A DNA stretch of 64,000 nt from Artemisia argyi (GCA_030686995.1 CM060692.1:11885465-11949464), one strand, 5' to 3'. Positions 17,362 to 28,253 are shown, counted from the stretch's first letter. The notes: a model not told the origin generated them from the sequence alone. A program made the numbers and translations.

Positions 17362-17714
17362 TTAACAATGAAACTTTTGACATTTTTCGGGATCAAATGA
17401 CAAATGTAGGTTGTCATAATCCAAATACTCATCATCTGATGAGTCTTCTTCTTCCTGATCGGGCATGTTTTTGCTTTTTCTGTTTGCCAACATATTCTTC
17501 CAAGTGTATTTACACTTGGTTGGTTTTTCTTTTGCAGCTTTTTCTCTTTTTTCAAATTCTTTCAAATTTTTTTCCAGAAATTTAAACTTTTCTTTCATAT
17601 ACCAATCCACCGCTTCTTCAAATGTTCCCTCTTCCTCTATTTCTTCTTCTTCAGCTTCTTCTTTTTCAAGTATGAAGCTTTATCTTCAAACTCCTCTGTT
17701 TTTGATTGTTGCAT
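17362..17714 (-). pseudogene. Small acidic Lys/Glu-rich protein gene, frameshifted (element cargo, family 2)
   Basis: Unrecognised. A minus-strand ATG at 17714 begins MQQSKTEEFEDKAS. The frame then shifts by one near 17675 into an acidic run (LEKEEAEEEEIEEEG), followed by EAVDWYMKEKFKFLEKN, a Lys-rich helix and the C-terminus DEYLDYDNLHLSFDPEK ending at 17362. The end resembles the C-terminus of the gene at 25427-26041 (EEFDYESAHLGLDSSPEN), with matching WYMKEKFKF / QWENEFEL and NMP positions, so I place the two in one family. Without the frameshift it would encode roughly 118 residues, mostly helical and very charged. A short intron could explain the frame change instead of a mutation. Confidence 0.45.
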
Positions 17715-18107
17715 TGCTCCTATCTTTTCTTGTTTCTCTTGCACATTAATTTTTGAGGTTGATGCTATTTTTGATATTGTATACCTTTAAGTTTTTTTGA
17801 ATGATTTTGTTGATTACAAATGTTCCAATTTATAACCATTGCTTTAGGCAACTGAACGGTTTCATTGGAAAAGACACACGTCTTAATACTTTTGCGTTGA
17901 ACGTTGTATACTACTACATTTTGATAATGCCAATGGAACGTAGGTTATACAGACATTTATTACACGGTATTCCAAAACTTCATTCATCACTTATCACTTA
18001 TCACTTATAACTTATTAAACTAACAACTATTTAGTCAACAAAGAAACACACACCCCGATCCTAATTCGTCACAACAATAAACCATTGTTTTCAAGTTAAG
18101 TCATTCA

Positions 18108-18921
18108 ATGGCAGCTTCTTGTTCAAAAAATAATCATTTTAGTAAGATGGTGGTTAACGATGCTATGGTTGACTATGTCTTGAGTAAATATGGCACTAAA
18201 TGGTATGACGACGAGGAAATGGCTGAGGTGATTCTAGAAGACCTGTGCCAAAGGGAGAACAATCGACGTGATGTTGCTAATGGTTAGTGTATACCTTTCT
18301 TTCTTTTTATGATTATTTTTAGTTTAATTGTATGTGTTTATTAATTGTCGACACTTCATATTTGTGCACCTGTTGAAGCGCTTGGCAAGAGGGTATCAAA
18401 GCTTGAATCACTTGGCAATAGGGTGTCAAAGGTTGAAGTAATGTATGGTAGTCTCAAGGAGGTGAAAGAGGAAAAACTGGCAATGGAGGCAAAGGCTATA
18501 GCAAAACTTGATGCTATTTTTGGAAGGCCCAAGGAGGTACAAGAACCACCCAAACAAAATGAGGTAATAGTTATTGATTCGGATTCTGACACCAGCCTTG
18601 AGTTTTATGAGGATACACTAAAAAAAACCTTCAGCTTCTTTGGTGAACAAAAGACCTCCTAAAACATGGGCAAAGAAAATTCCAATAAGTTCTATTTATA
18701 AAAAAAAAGGTTCCCGTTCTAAAAATATTCCATCAAGTCTTGACTCAGTTGATGATTCAAGTTCTTCTGATGAGAGTTATGATGCAAAAGGCCATGTTCA
18801 ACTGAAGAAGAGACGCATGTCTAAGGTTTCAGGTCCAAGACAACCAAGAATAACGAACTGCGTTCTAGGCCTTCCAGCTGGTCAGAAAAGTTTGGGGACA
18901 AAATTTGTTATGTATTTTTAA
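18108..18921 (+). pseudogene. Two-exon gene for a charged protein with a SUMO-interaction-like motif; one frameshift
   Basis: Unrecognised. Exon 1 (18108-18282) starts MAASCSKNNHFSKMVVND and contains YVLSKYGTKWYDDEEMAEVILEDL. It splices in phase to exon 2 at 18379 (ANALGKRVSKLESLGNRVSK), which forms a coiled coil. Then comes EVIVIDSDSDTSLE, which fits a SUMO-interacting motif (hydrophobic VIVI core plus acidic/Ser tail). An 8-A run at about 18620 puts the rest one base out of frame; as written the protein stops at 18662. Removing one A would continue in frame through a Lys-rich region (KTWAKKIPISSIYKKK), a Ser/Asp-rich patch and KKRRMSK, a likely nuclear signal, to a stop at 18921. Together these features suggest a nuclear protein, but function is unknown. 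The frameshift may be a base-calling error in the homopolymer. Confidence 0.5.
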
Positions 18922-19242
18922 TTGTAGTTGTTGATGTTTTGAGACAATATATTGTGTATCTTTAATTATAATGTCCTATATTTGCAATATTTCTCATTAG
19001 TATTGATAATTAGTAATGTCTTATATGATATATATGATCATTGGTAAATGTACAATGTTTGCATACTTTGTTGGGTATATCAGAAATGTGGCCATGATAG
19101 TTAACAAAGAACATGTTCAAATACACTTGATTTCCACCTCATTTGAAGAACATGACTTACTTAAATCAGTAGCATGTGTAAAGTTTCATCTTTTGAACAT
19201 TCTCAAGACCAACAAATGAAACCCATGTATAAAGTTTCATCG

Positions 19243-19500
19243 TTTGACTATTAAAGTCAAGATAAACGAAAAAATCCTAAACTACCCATGGCCAACTTGT
19301 TCTTGTGAGTTACTTTTCTATAGTTATGCCAAGTGTCATGCAGTTATTGGTCAAGGGTATGCTTGGGCAACTTTTATAGGTTTTGGGCAACTCTGATCAA
19401 TTTCAACAATTTTTTTGCATTGGGATCTGTGACTTAACTAAATACTGTTCCAATTTGGTTCCTACACTATTTTTTGGGCAACTTTTTAGTTTATTGCGTA
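19243..19500. repeat. Internal spacer repeat of the element, copy 1
   Basis: Begins with TTTGACTATTAAAGTCAA (19243-19260), then CCAAGTGTCATG and GGGCAACTTTTATAG, GGGCAACTCTG and GGGCAACTTTTTAG. The same order of motifs recurs at 21600-21910 and partly in the TIRs, so gene cassettes in the element are separated by related spacers. Confidence 0.5.
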
Positions 19501-19583
19501 TTTAAGAATGCTTGATCTACTTCATTTCCAAAAATATTCTTCTACAACACTCTTCTTGGATACGCAACCACATTTCCAAATAC

Positions 19584-19877
19584 ATGGCGTCTATCATACC
19601 AATTTACGATCAAATCGCAAATGACATTGGTTGTAGGCGTATTGATATGGTGTTCCATAATATTTTTGCTAGGGAGAGAGACGCCAATAGGAGTGATGAG
19701 AAAGATTATGGGAGGATGATCGAGGAAATAGAGGTACGTGTTAAGCACAGGCATGCTATCTTACTGGAGCTTGAAAAGTTTGGGAACTATGATGTGCTGA
19801 AAGAACCCTTGGTTCGTCTTAAGGTATCGCAGCAGGAGGATTTGGAAGAAATTGAGTACTTGATTAAAAGGCGATAG
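19584..19877 (+). CDS. Small coiled-coil protein (element cargo, family 1)
   Basis: Unrecognised 97-residue protein starting MASIIPIYDQIANDIG. Its charged helical body contains FARERDANRSDEKDYGRMIEEIE, RVKHRHAILLELEKFG and QQEDLEEIEYLIKRR. The stop TAG at 19875-19877 is followed in the same frame by a further 21 sensible codons (ASLRRAGDKSRIMKK...) to TAA, so the TAG may be a recent nonsense mutation and the ancestral protein about 120 residues, the size of the neighbours at 20718 and 24097. Those share its F-x(5)-E start, the ER/DE helix and the LL-E-L pattern, weakly here and clearly between each other. No membrane segment or signal peptide. Confidence 0.5.
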   Translation: MASIIPIYDQIANDIGCRRIDMVFHNIFARERDANRSDEKDYGRMIEEIEVRVKHRHAILLELEKFGNYDVLKEPLVRLKVSQQEDLEEIEYLIKRR

Positions 19878-20717
19878 GCAAGTCTTCGCCGTGCTGGTGA
19901 CAAGTCAAGGATCATGAAGAAGTTAATGCAGTTTAAATATTAACTTTCTTACTGTTTGGCCCAGTTGTGAACAACCATCTTTTTCAAGGTAAAACGTCTT
20001 TTGTGGTGGTATTTTGGTTATAAAAGTAATGGAAAGCAAGTTTGGTAATGGGTTATGATGTATCTTGTTTATGGTACGTGTTTAGGTAGTTTTGTTGATG
20101 TATGATGGTGTTTAGTCCTTCTATCAGGTCTGAAATGGATGTATTTTCACAACGGTATTAATGCATAATTAGTTATTATGTTATTTGTTTAAATGTTTTT
20201 GTTGTTTAGTTTTTACCAGTAATAGTTGAGGTGTGATCCAAATAACAAGGTCCATTAATATGTGTATTAGGCTGTTTTAACCCAAAAACAGAGTTGTTTA
20301 TGTATTATGCAACAAAGAGTTGACTTTTATTGTCAAATGTTGTTTTAACGAGGACTTACACAAGTAAGCTGCTATACGCATCTCTTAAAACATCTGTAAG
20401 TAAGTATATACAAGCTATCTGGATCATAAAATCTTTAAGCATTGTGTGTGATTGTGCTGATAATGTTTATAGTTCATATGGGTTTGACAACCAGTATGAT
20501 TTGTTAACATGGTTTTGTGTCACACATAAATACCTCAACAAATTAAACAATAATGTTACATACAAACATAAATACCATTCATTATTTAACTGGGTAATTG
20601 CATAGCAGTTCCATTAAACCATCAAACAACATTAAAATAAAAGACCACCAAACCAAACCAAAGTACCTACACGACTGACAAACACAAAAGAACCTAAACA
20701 ACAATTAACCTTTGGTC
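19878..20717. other. Spacer between cargo genes
   Basis: About 840 bases of AT-rich DNA between the convergent genes at 19584 (+) and 20718 (-). The region after 19940 probably includes 3' untranslated sequence. The one ATG frame (20330-20605) has no recognisable feature. Nothing else is seen. Confidence 0.35.
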
Positions 20718-21077
20718 CTAATCATACTTATTCAAGGTGGCAATGGCATGCTCCTTCTTGGATATAAGAGCACGAACTTCTTTCAGAATGGCCGCAAAGG
20801 ACTCGAGCAAACGGACCTCCATCACTTGAACCTCACGAAGGGATTCATAGGTATCATCAGCAGCTTCTTCTTCATCGAAGTTAAGGTCAAAAACCTCATT
20901 CATTCTCGTTGAACGCTTGTCAATGCTGATACGGAGCTCATCGCGTCGCTCACCAAGCCACATGAGCATCGTTTCATTCATCGGAATTTCTTGAGAGAAC
21001 AGGAACTTTATACATTTATGTAGTTCATCTGAACCACTCATCTCTTGAAGTTCTTTCAGATTAGGTTTTTCAGCCAT
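20718..21077 (-). CDS. Small coiled-coil protein (element cargo, family 1)
   Basis: An intact 119-residue frame beginning MAEKPNLKELQEMSGSDE. The central part IKFLFSQEIPMNETMLMWLGERRDEL followed by DKRSTRMNE aligns position by position with the minus-strand gene at 24097 (FKFYFNNEIAEEKACL, YLDERNQLEKKVEDR, TLNE). Both continue with an acidic loop and a second amphipathic helix (VMEVRLLESFAAILKEVRALI here). The start was chosen at the MAEK Met because an upstream Met lies in low-complexity sequence. I do not recognise the family. Its conservation between two diverged copies argues that the reading frame is or was under selection. Confidence 0.6.
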   Translation of the reverse strand: MAEKPNLKELQEMSGSDELHKCIKFLFSQEIPMNETMLMWLGERRDELRISIDKRSTRMNEVFDLNFDEEEAADDTYESLREVQVMEVRLLESFAAILKEVRALISKKEHAIATLNKYD

Positions 21078-21599
21078 TTTTTTGATGATTCTCTTGTTAT
21101 GGTAAAACAAGCTAGGTTATGTGTTGTGTATAACACCTATAAGAAAGGCATGAAACCATACAATGAGCAACTCCAATTATATAAAATACAAAAAATTACT
21201 AGTAGCAAACAAGTGGTAAACGTAATCATTGCAGAAATTAAACCCGCAATAAATTGTTACATAGTGGTTGTCTTCCCAGGCAGACTTTTTTGGTCTAATT
21301 CATGTCAATCAAATCAATATTTACTAGTTATAATTAATGTGAAACTGAACCCAATCACTATTATGTTACATTTGTATTTCATAACTTGCAAAACAAATTT
21401 TTATAACAATGTGAACCTTACAAAAATTATAAACACTAGTATGTTACATTTGTATTTCTTGGTATTTTCTTTTGTTAATGTTGGTTTGCTTTTATGGGTT
21501 TCAGTATGTATAGTTCAATTGAATGATGTTTTACTTGTATATTTAATCTAGTGTTAAGTAACTTTGAGTTTTGTAGTTTGACTTTTAATTTTAGCACTT

Positions 21600-22066
21600 A
21601 CTGACAAAATCCCACAGTATTGTTGGGCAACTTGTACTTCTGACCACATTGTGTATACTTATGACAAGTGTCAGGTACAAATTGGCAAAATTTTGATTGG
21701 GCAACTTTTATAAACTATGGGCAACTTTTTCAATGTTTATGCAACTTGGCCCAATAGAAACATAAACCCAAAGACCTCTACTTTTCATCAATGAAATTAT
21801 ATGCTTCTTTTTAGATGCTTTATGTTTCTCCATTTACATTAGCATGTATATGCAGTAAAGTTCTATACTGCAGTGTTTGGAAAAACCACTTTTGACTATT
21901 AAAGTCAACGTAAACCAAAAACTAAATTACTAACCCTTGTAAACGTTATATGGTAACTTGTAAACGGTTTATACCGTTACTAATAACCCACTTACATACC
22001 AGAATACAATATCAAATGTGACTAATACCACTATTAAGGTCATACCTAGTTTGACTATTAAAGTCA
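21600..22066. repeat. Internal spacer repeat of the element, copy 2
   Basis: Contains ACAAGTGTCAGG, three GGGCAACTT motifs (21620-21730), TTTGACTATTAAAGTCAA (21891-21908) and TTTGACTATTAAAGTCA (22050-22066). Same motif set as 19243-19500. It lies 5' of the gene at 22367, so it may include promoter DNA. Confidence 0.5.
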
Positions 22067-22366
22067 TGTCGAATATGACTATTCAATTGAAAATATTGTG
22101 TGGTTTGGGTTAATTTTCAAAACTCAATCCTTATTGAATATGACTGACTTTGTGGTTTGGGTTTACTTACAACTGTGTGAAATATGCTGCAGTGTTTCCA
22201 TGTGACTAAGTTTGTGCTTTGGGTTTTTCTATTTAAGAGTGGGCATAGGGTTTTCCTTTTTTCCACATCTTCTTCCTGATTGTCACATCTCATTCCTCAC
22301 CTCATATCTTTTTACTCCCCATTGTAGTAAATTTCTTGAGCATTTTTGCATCACTGCCCGAATAAT

Positions 22367-22702
22367 ATGTCTAGTCGTAAAAGACTTAAGAAGATAAACC
22401 CTGACGATAGGGAATGGTCCAACAAGGTACTAAGAGAGGTCATATTTCCTGAGATTTATGAGCGATATGGACCAAATGCTAAACCAAATATGCAATTGCC
22501 ACCTAAAGATCTAGAAGACCTAAGACGGGAAGTATACAGTGAGGAACAACCACAAGGTGTTAAACCAAGTGGTAGCAATACAATTAAGGTACCACAGTCA
22601 CAAGTGGAAGGTACTAGCAGAATGCAATTTCTAGCTCCACAAAAGGCCACAATCAACAATACAAGGCAACTTCCGAAGATATATGTGAAACATAACTATT
22701 AG
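22367..22702 (+). CDS. Small basic/proline-containing protein (element cargo)
   Basis: An intact 111-residue frame beginning MSSRKRLKKINPDDREWSNK, with a basic N-terminal patch that could serve as a nuclear signal. A helical stretch follows (VLREVIFPEIYERYGPNAKP), then a Gln/Ser/Pro-rich tail (PKDLEDLRREVYSEEQ, VPQSQVEGTSRMQ). I cannot assign a family and see no close relative among the other cargo genes. The start was chosen at MSSRK rather than a Met seven codons upstream because MS-S fits the short N-termini of neighbouring frames. The gene could continue by splicing beyond 22702. Confidence 0.5.
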   Translation: MSSRKRLKKINPDDREWSNKVLREVIFPEIYERYGPNAKPNMQLPPKDLEDLRREVYSEEQPQGVKPSGSNTIKVPQSQVEGTSRMQFLAPQKATINNTRQLPKIYVKHNY

Positions 22703-23166
22703 ATTGTTTTGTGGTGGGTTTCCTTTTTCCATCTTGATAATGTTCAAAAGATGAAACCTTGAAACATGGTTGTAGATTGGTTTACCCTGTTATGTTGTTA
22801 TTTGATCATCATTTTTTTTCCATCAGGTAAATTTATATTAATCTCCAACTAATTTGTAGAAAGTGTATAAAACAATTTAGGACATGGCCAAAGAAACAGA
22901 ATGTATAACAAAATAAGACATCCATAATGTGAAAAACACTATACAACTTGTCTGATACAAACTCTCATCCAAATATAACCAATTTGCAAAGATTCAAACT
23001 CTCATCCAAATTAAACATTCACAATCAAGCGTAAACAATTAATTAAACATACTAATTTTAATTAATATTGATCAAAAGTAAGAAACATTCCATACATAAC
23101 CTATTTATTTCCATACTAAAAGCATTCAAACACCATAAGCATGAGATACTAGAAAAATACAAACAT

Positions 23167-23484
23167 TCAAACACCAAAACTGTTCGAACCAGAGTTGTAT
23201 TCCATGCTTTCATCCCTTTGCCTCATTTCCTTCCTTTCTTTGAGTTGTTGATAGATAATTTCAAGATCACTAATCCGTTTTTCCAAATTTAAAGGATCCC
23301 TCTGCCTGATACCATTACCACTTTCCTCCACATCTTTGTGCTGATCTAAAACCACATTTCGCCGCACCTCCACCACATTGTGGTTATGGTCCACTACTTT
23401 TTGCGGCGGCTCCACCACATTTGGTTGCGCCACCACATTGTGGTTATGCTCCACTACTTTTTGAAACGGTGTATTTGCTGCCAT
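23167..23484 (-). CDS. Small His/Asn/Val-repeat protein (element cargo)
   Basis: An intact 105-residue minus-strand frame beginning MAANTPFQKVVEHNHNVVAQ. The first half is built from repeats of a KVV-(E/D)HNHNVV unit (two clear copies plus NVVEPPQKVV and NVVLDQHKDV). The second half is a charged helix (LNLEKRISDLEIIYQQLKERKEM) likely to form a coiled coil. It lies 613 bp from the next minus-strand gene at 24097, so the two are independent genes in tandem. Function unknown. Confidence 0.5.
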   Translation of the reverse strand: MAANTPFQKVVEHNHNVVAQPNVVEPPQKVVDHNHNVVEVRRNVVLDQHKDVEESGNGIRQRDPLNLEKRISDLEIIYQQLKERKEMRQRDESMEYNSGSNSFGV

Positions 23485-24096
23485 TGTTAATTGTGTATCT
23501 TGTAAAGGGAATATGTTTGTTTTTGTGTGTTCTTACCCAAACAATCGAGGGTTTAAATAGCCTGGGGAAGTAGTGGTTCAATGGTTCCCAAGAGGATAGG
23601 CGGGAAAAAGGGGGACAAGGACCGCCAAAAGCAAATTTTTTGAAAACAGCATAACACAATGGCCTGTGTGCCAACTGCCAACCACCCATTTAGACATCCA
23701 TTTACTTTTATCCATTCTAATGCACATATTTAAATATGAATATGATTGAAGTATTCAATATAACCTGTTGTTAAAATATGACTATCATTCAAGTATTCAA
23801 TATTGAATGAATTTATGTGTAGTGGAGATCCAGTAGAAAAAACTATATGATATGGTACAAATAGATAATTAATATGCCATGACAAATCATGTCCATAGTA
23901 AACAACCACAACAAATGGATGACAGTCGCATTTGCATCAACAATTGAAAAAGGAAAAACCAAAAACTTAATTTTCATTATAATTCAAAGTCATTACAATT
24001 TGAGGCTTACAGCCATTTGATAATCAAGCATTGAACATAAAGAAACAAAAACAAGTACGAAAATATAACCCCAAAAGACAACAATCATTCAATACT

Positions 24097-24480
24097 CTAA
24101 TCTTCATCAGAGGAAAGTTGTTCATGAACCTCCATAAGCTTAGCTTGGCGCTCCTTCTCATGAATCCCGTCACTTATATCATTGATAAGAGCAGTTAACA
24201 AAAGAATCCTTTTACGCTCCCTTTCCTGTGTTTCAACTAGACAACGAAGAATTTGAACTGCTTTTTGGTTGAATGAACGCAGATGATGAGTCTCATTGAG
24301 TGTAACCTGACGGTCCTCTACTTTCTTTTCGAGTTGGTTACGCTCATCCAAGTATCTTTTCAAACAAGCCTTCTCTTCAGCAATTTCATTGTTGAAATAG
24401 AACTTGAATGTTGTTGCCAAATTATAAGACCCAGATGCTGCTTTGATTTGATTGATGTTGTTGGAAGAAGTAGAAGCCAT
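24097..24480 (-). CDS. Small coiled-coil protein (element cargo, family 1)
   Basis: An intact 127-residue frame beginning MASTSSNNINQIKAASGSYN. The core FKFYFNNEIAEEKACLKRYL, DERNQLEKKVEDRQVTLNE corresponds to the gene at 20718 with shared F, F, EI, L, ER/DER, L, R and NE positions. The C-terminal half (RERKRILLLTALINDI, EKERQAKLMEVHEQLSSDED) is strongly helical with an acidic end. No catalytic motif, signal peptide or membrane segment. Likely a structural or adaptor-type coiled-coil protein; role unknown. Confidence 0.6.
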   Translation of the reverse strand: MASTSSNNINQIKAASGSYNLATTFKFYFNNEIAEEKACLKRYLDERNQLEKKVEDRQVTLNETHHLRSFNQKAVQILRCLVETQERERKRILLLTALINDISDGIHEKERQAKLMEVHEQLSSDED

Positions 24481-24980
24481 GGATAATGGATGACGGAGTA
24501 GGGTGGCTGATATGATAAGTTAGGTTAGAAATATTATTTAGTAACTAAACCAGGAATATAAATAGGGGATGACATAACTACTGTAGTAACCGACGCAGGA
24601 AGTTCATCTTCCCCATGCAAAACTATCAATTCACCATTGAAAATAACAAAAGTTTTACATATAACAAAATAAACCCTTGCACATAACATTTTAGTTAAAA
24701 AAAAAAAGCCCATGACATACACAAGTTCAATGTATAAAATAAAAGACCCTAAATAAGTACCTAATAAACTAATGAATGTCGTATCTTATAATATATTTTG
24801 GGAACTCAGAATTCTTGGGTAGACTCAATCAATATGGGATGATAAGAAGGAAAAAGAGGATATGGCAAAAAATTGTATTTGCACCAAAGACACTTCTACG
24901 ACATCCTCTCTTTCCTTGTTATCATTCTATATTAATTGAGTATGGTTAGTGAATGATGGTCTCATTGCTTCAATCCTCAA

Positions 24981-25125
24981 AACAATGTTAAATGTCTATT
25001 GCAGCATAGTTTGTACAAATGTAATAGGCTAAAATGAACAACCCTTATGCGTCCCCCGAACAATTCCTTTTGTTTTTTCAACACTCTTTGACCAAAAGGT
25101 TGCGCCAACTAAATTGCTACTACAA
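24981..25125. repeat. Element-internal duplication, copy 1
   Basis: Similar to 26540-26700: ATGTCTATTGCAGC..AGTTTGT, AATAGGCTAAAAT..AAC, CTTTTG-TTTTTC-ACTCTTTGA, and AAAGG/CTTGC-CCAA. Read on the minus strand both encode a short similar peptide (SNLVGATFWSKS here, SNLLGASFCSKS there), so they may be 3' exons of a third decayed cargo family. Confidence 0.45.
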
Positions 25126-25426
25126 ATAAAAGTTAAACATAATATATTTGTTTTGGTTACATAATGGTTACACTCTGTATTACAGTTATATTAGTGCAGT
25201 TATTTTTAACAATTAATTGCACCTTTTAACATTAAACTAAATTCAAGTATTTATTACATTGAACTTCCAATAAATAAAGTATAGTTAATTCAAATGGTGC
25301 CTCTTGGTTTGCCATCTTATTCATCTATATAGGCAGGGTTCTATTCACCCAATTTACATCATCCAATCTTAAACACTAGTAAAACCAAATACTGTTTGTG
25401 AATCCTAATCTAAAACATAACCAAGA

Positions 25427-26041
25427 ATGTCTTCATCCAAAACAGTTTCATCATAAAAAAAAAGACCAGCAACTGATGAAAATATTGAGTTGCAGACAGA
25501 GAAACCCCCAAAGTATGTAGTTATATTTTTCTTTTTGTTTTAAAAAATTAATTACTTGTATATTATGTGTCCTAATTTTGTTAATCTTTTGCAGAAAGCA
25601 ATTGGTTGACGTAAAAAGTGTATCAAAGGATGAGAAAAATAAATGTATGTCAGATTTTTTTTTTTTTAATAATCTAATAGAAACTTATTTATGCTTACTA
25701 CAAATTAATTTGGTTTATTTATATCTAACAGTTATTGTTGAAGAAAAAAAAAGAGCCCCAAGTCAGATGACTATGTATGGGATTCTGACGAAACATACAT
25801 CCAGTGGGAAAACGAGTTTGAGTTAAACATGGGGCGAGAACAAAAGGAAGCAGCAACAGAGAAACAAAGAAAAAAACGACTCGCAGAAGATCATGCGAAC
25901 CAACTGGACAATATGCCACGGATGAATTTGTTTGAAGATGCCAAACCAGAGGATGGTGATGAGGAGATTGAACAAGAAGATATTGAAGAATTTGACTACG
26001 AGTCGGCCCATTTAGGATTAGACTCATCTCCTGAAAACTAA
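25427..26041 (+). pseudogene. Multi-exon acidic protein gene, decayed (element cargo, family 2)
   Basis: Three apparent exons. The first (ATG at 25427) reads MSSSKTVSS then TAA at 25454-25456, after which the same frame continues sensibly (KKRPATDENIELQ). A GT follows at about 25516, and the second exon near 25593 reads KKQLVDVKSVSKDEKNK in phase. The last exon starts near 25732; a 9-A run puts it one base out of frame before SDDYVWDSDETYIQWENEFEL. The long acidic 3' part (NMGREQKEAATEKQRKKRLA ... EEFDYESAHLGLDSSPEN) ends at 26041. It resembles the gene at 17362-17714. With one nonsense codon and one homopolymer frameshift it reads as a recent pseudogene. Confidence 0.45.
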
Positions 26042-27980
26042 GATTGCTGTAGTCATTAAGATTTCGAAAAATGTAATCCCTAAGGTTGTTTGAACCTATT
26101 GAATTGAATAGTTATGTAATCGCTGTATAACCTAACTTACTTATGATTCAAGCATCTAAGTTATGTAAATATCACAGGTAGTAGATAACCAAAATTGAGG
26201 GGGAAAACATACTTAAACTTTTGCATACCTCTAGAAATGGCACCCATTGTCGTAGTTCCAAAGGATCGTCAAATTCAGGAGGTGTAGGAGGGGATATGGT
26301 TTCCGGATTGATTATCAATAAACGGCTTCACAATCCTCTTGGGGTACTGTCTGGCGGTTTGGTACCACGTACAGACGGCCTCGTCATTTCTTGTTACCAG
26401 TTTTATTAATGGTTTCAAAGCCTAGGGAAAGAAGGAAACAAGCAAAAAAACTTTATGTCAAGAAGGCACTAGAAACAAACACAACACAAGTAATTATGCA
26501 GTTTATTAAACTGCATCACGTTATTCATTTCTCAATATTGACACACGATGTTACATGTCTATTACAGCTTAGTTTGTGCAATTGAAATAGGCTAAAATCA
26601 ACATACTTAACCCTTCTGAGTGCCCCCACCACTCTCTTTTGCTTTTTCATCACTCTTTGAGCAAAAGCTTGCACCAAGCAAATTGCTAGATTTATGAAAT
26701 AACAAAAGGAACTGTTGTGGACACTAAGAATGGCTAAATATGTTGTAACATCGTTTGTCAATATTAAAAAATGAATAACGTGATGGACTTTAAAGTAAAC
26801 ATATTTTAGTTAATAAAGCAACACGCATAACACAACAACGTTGGGCTATTAAGCTAACTAAGATTACATAAAGTATGATACAATTGTAGATTCTAGATAA
26901 AAGTGAGTATTAGGACTCGTGTTGAATGGGATAATGAAGGAGTGTGGCCTGTCATGAACAATACACACTATATCATTATCGCAATCAACACCCCTCAATG
27001 ATAAAGATACTTCTTTACAGCGTTGTTGTTGATGTTCGAGAGTTTTTTTCAACACCGTCCATAAAGATACGGCTACAAAAAAGGCACTAACTTGTGATCA
27101 ACATCAACCACACAAATGCATACTAGGGACAGTGTTCAAATTAACTCTCGAACACCATCAAAAACGCTGGAAAGACGCATCTTTATAATTGAGGTTCTAC
27201 AGATGAAGTTCAATGTAACAAGCTGTGTATGGCCGAATTACTTGGTAGATGGATGTTTTTAGATGATATGTAAATTCCATATCAAAGCATTGAGCCATCA
27301 AGTAATTCGAGGACCTATTACATACCTTGATACATTCAACTTCAAATTCAAACACTTTCATAGAATCCACAAGTACATCAAACTGCAACTTTACCTTCTT
27401 AAATATAACCTTTAACAAATATAAACTCAAACTATTGCCACATTGTGTTAAAACCATATGTGTTACCACATATCTCAAATTATATGCAAGTCATATGTAA
27501 TTTTTGGGTCCATAATTAAAACATATGTCCATATAGGTATTACGTTTCTTTTGGTACTTAATTAACACATATGTCAAACCATATTACTCAATCAAAGGTG
27601 TTAATTTACTCATGAAAATGTAATCTAATCTGAAAAAACTTTACTCCGCTTCTGCCGCCCAGCTGTAGCCAAGTCCGATTATCCTTCATGGTGGCCGTCT
27701 CTTATCTTTAATAAAATAAAATAAAATCGTAAGCTCATGTGGATCTAAAGAATAACACATCTATCTGAAAACAAAAGAATAAAAATTACTTTATCAACAT
27801 TCACCGATACAGTACCGGCAACGGCAACTTTCCGGCGACAAGCCACTTGCTGCGGAGAGGCGGCTGTAAAAAAAAAACACTATTTTCAAATATTGAAATA
27901 AAATACAGCTCAGATCTACAATTAATATGTACAAATCTATGAAAAATAACATCTAACACTTGATTAGTAGTAACATGTTA
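26042..27980. other. Right interior of the Mutator-like element
   Basis: Apart from the duplication at 26540-26700, this stretch contains short broken frames (for example MAPIVVVPKDRQIQEV starting near 26237) and, on the minus strand near 27650, MKDNRTWLQLGGRSG. There is also a Gly/Pro-codon-rich piece at 27800-27865. Two related pieces (about 27000-27060 and 27140-27190) share CGAACA and AAAGATACG-like words in inverted orientation. No complete gene is supported. Confidence 0.35.
26540..26700. repeat. Element-internal duplication, copy 2
   Basis: Paralogue of 24981-25125, with the same order of short words and the minus-strand peptide SNLLGASFCSKSDEKAK. Confirms that the element grew partly by internal duplication. 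Confidence 0.45.
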
Positions 27981-28253
27981 CTCCCTCCGTCCCATATTTA
28001 TAGTCCATCTTTCCTTTTTCGGCCGTCCCAAAATAATTGTTCACTTCCATAAATAGATAGAGAATATAGATCAAGTTTACCATATTATCCTTATTTGAGG
28101 TTATTATTACAAACTTTAATGAAGTTAGAAATTAATTAGTTAAGGGTAAAACTGTCTTTGTGCAAAAAGTAAGAAAGAGAAAGTTGTATTGATGATGTTT
28201 TTCTAAAACTGTGTGTTTTTTGTCTGTGGACAATAATTTTGGGACGGAGGTAG
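27981..28253. mobile_element. Stowaway-type (Tc1/mariner) MITE nested in the Mutator-like element
   Basis: Left end CTCCCTCCGTCCCA and right end TGGGACGGAGGTAG are near-perfect inverted repeats of the classic plant Stowaway terminus, flanked by TA on both sides (27979-27980 and 28254-28255). The 273-bp body is AT-rich and non-coding. It is younger than the host element. Confidence 0.85.
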
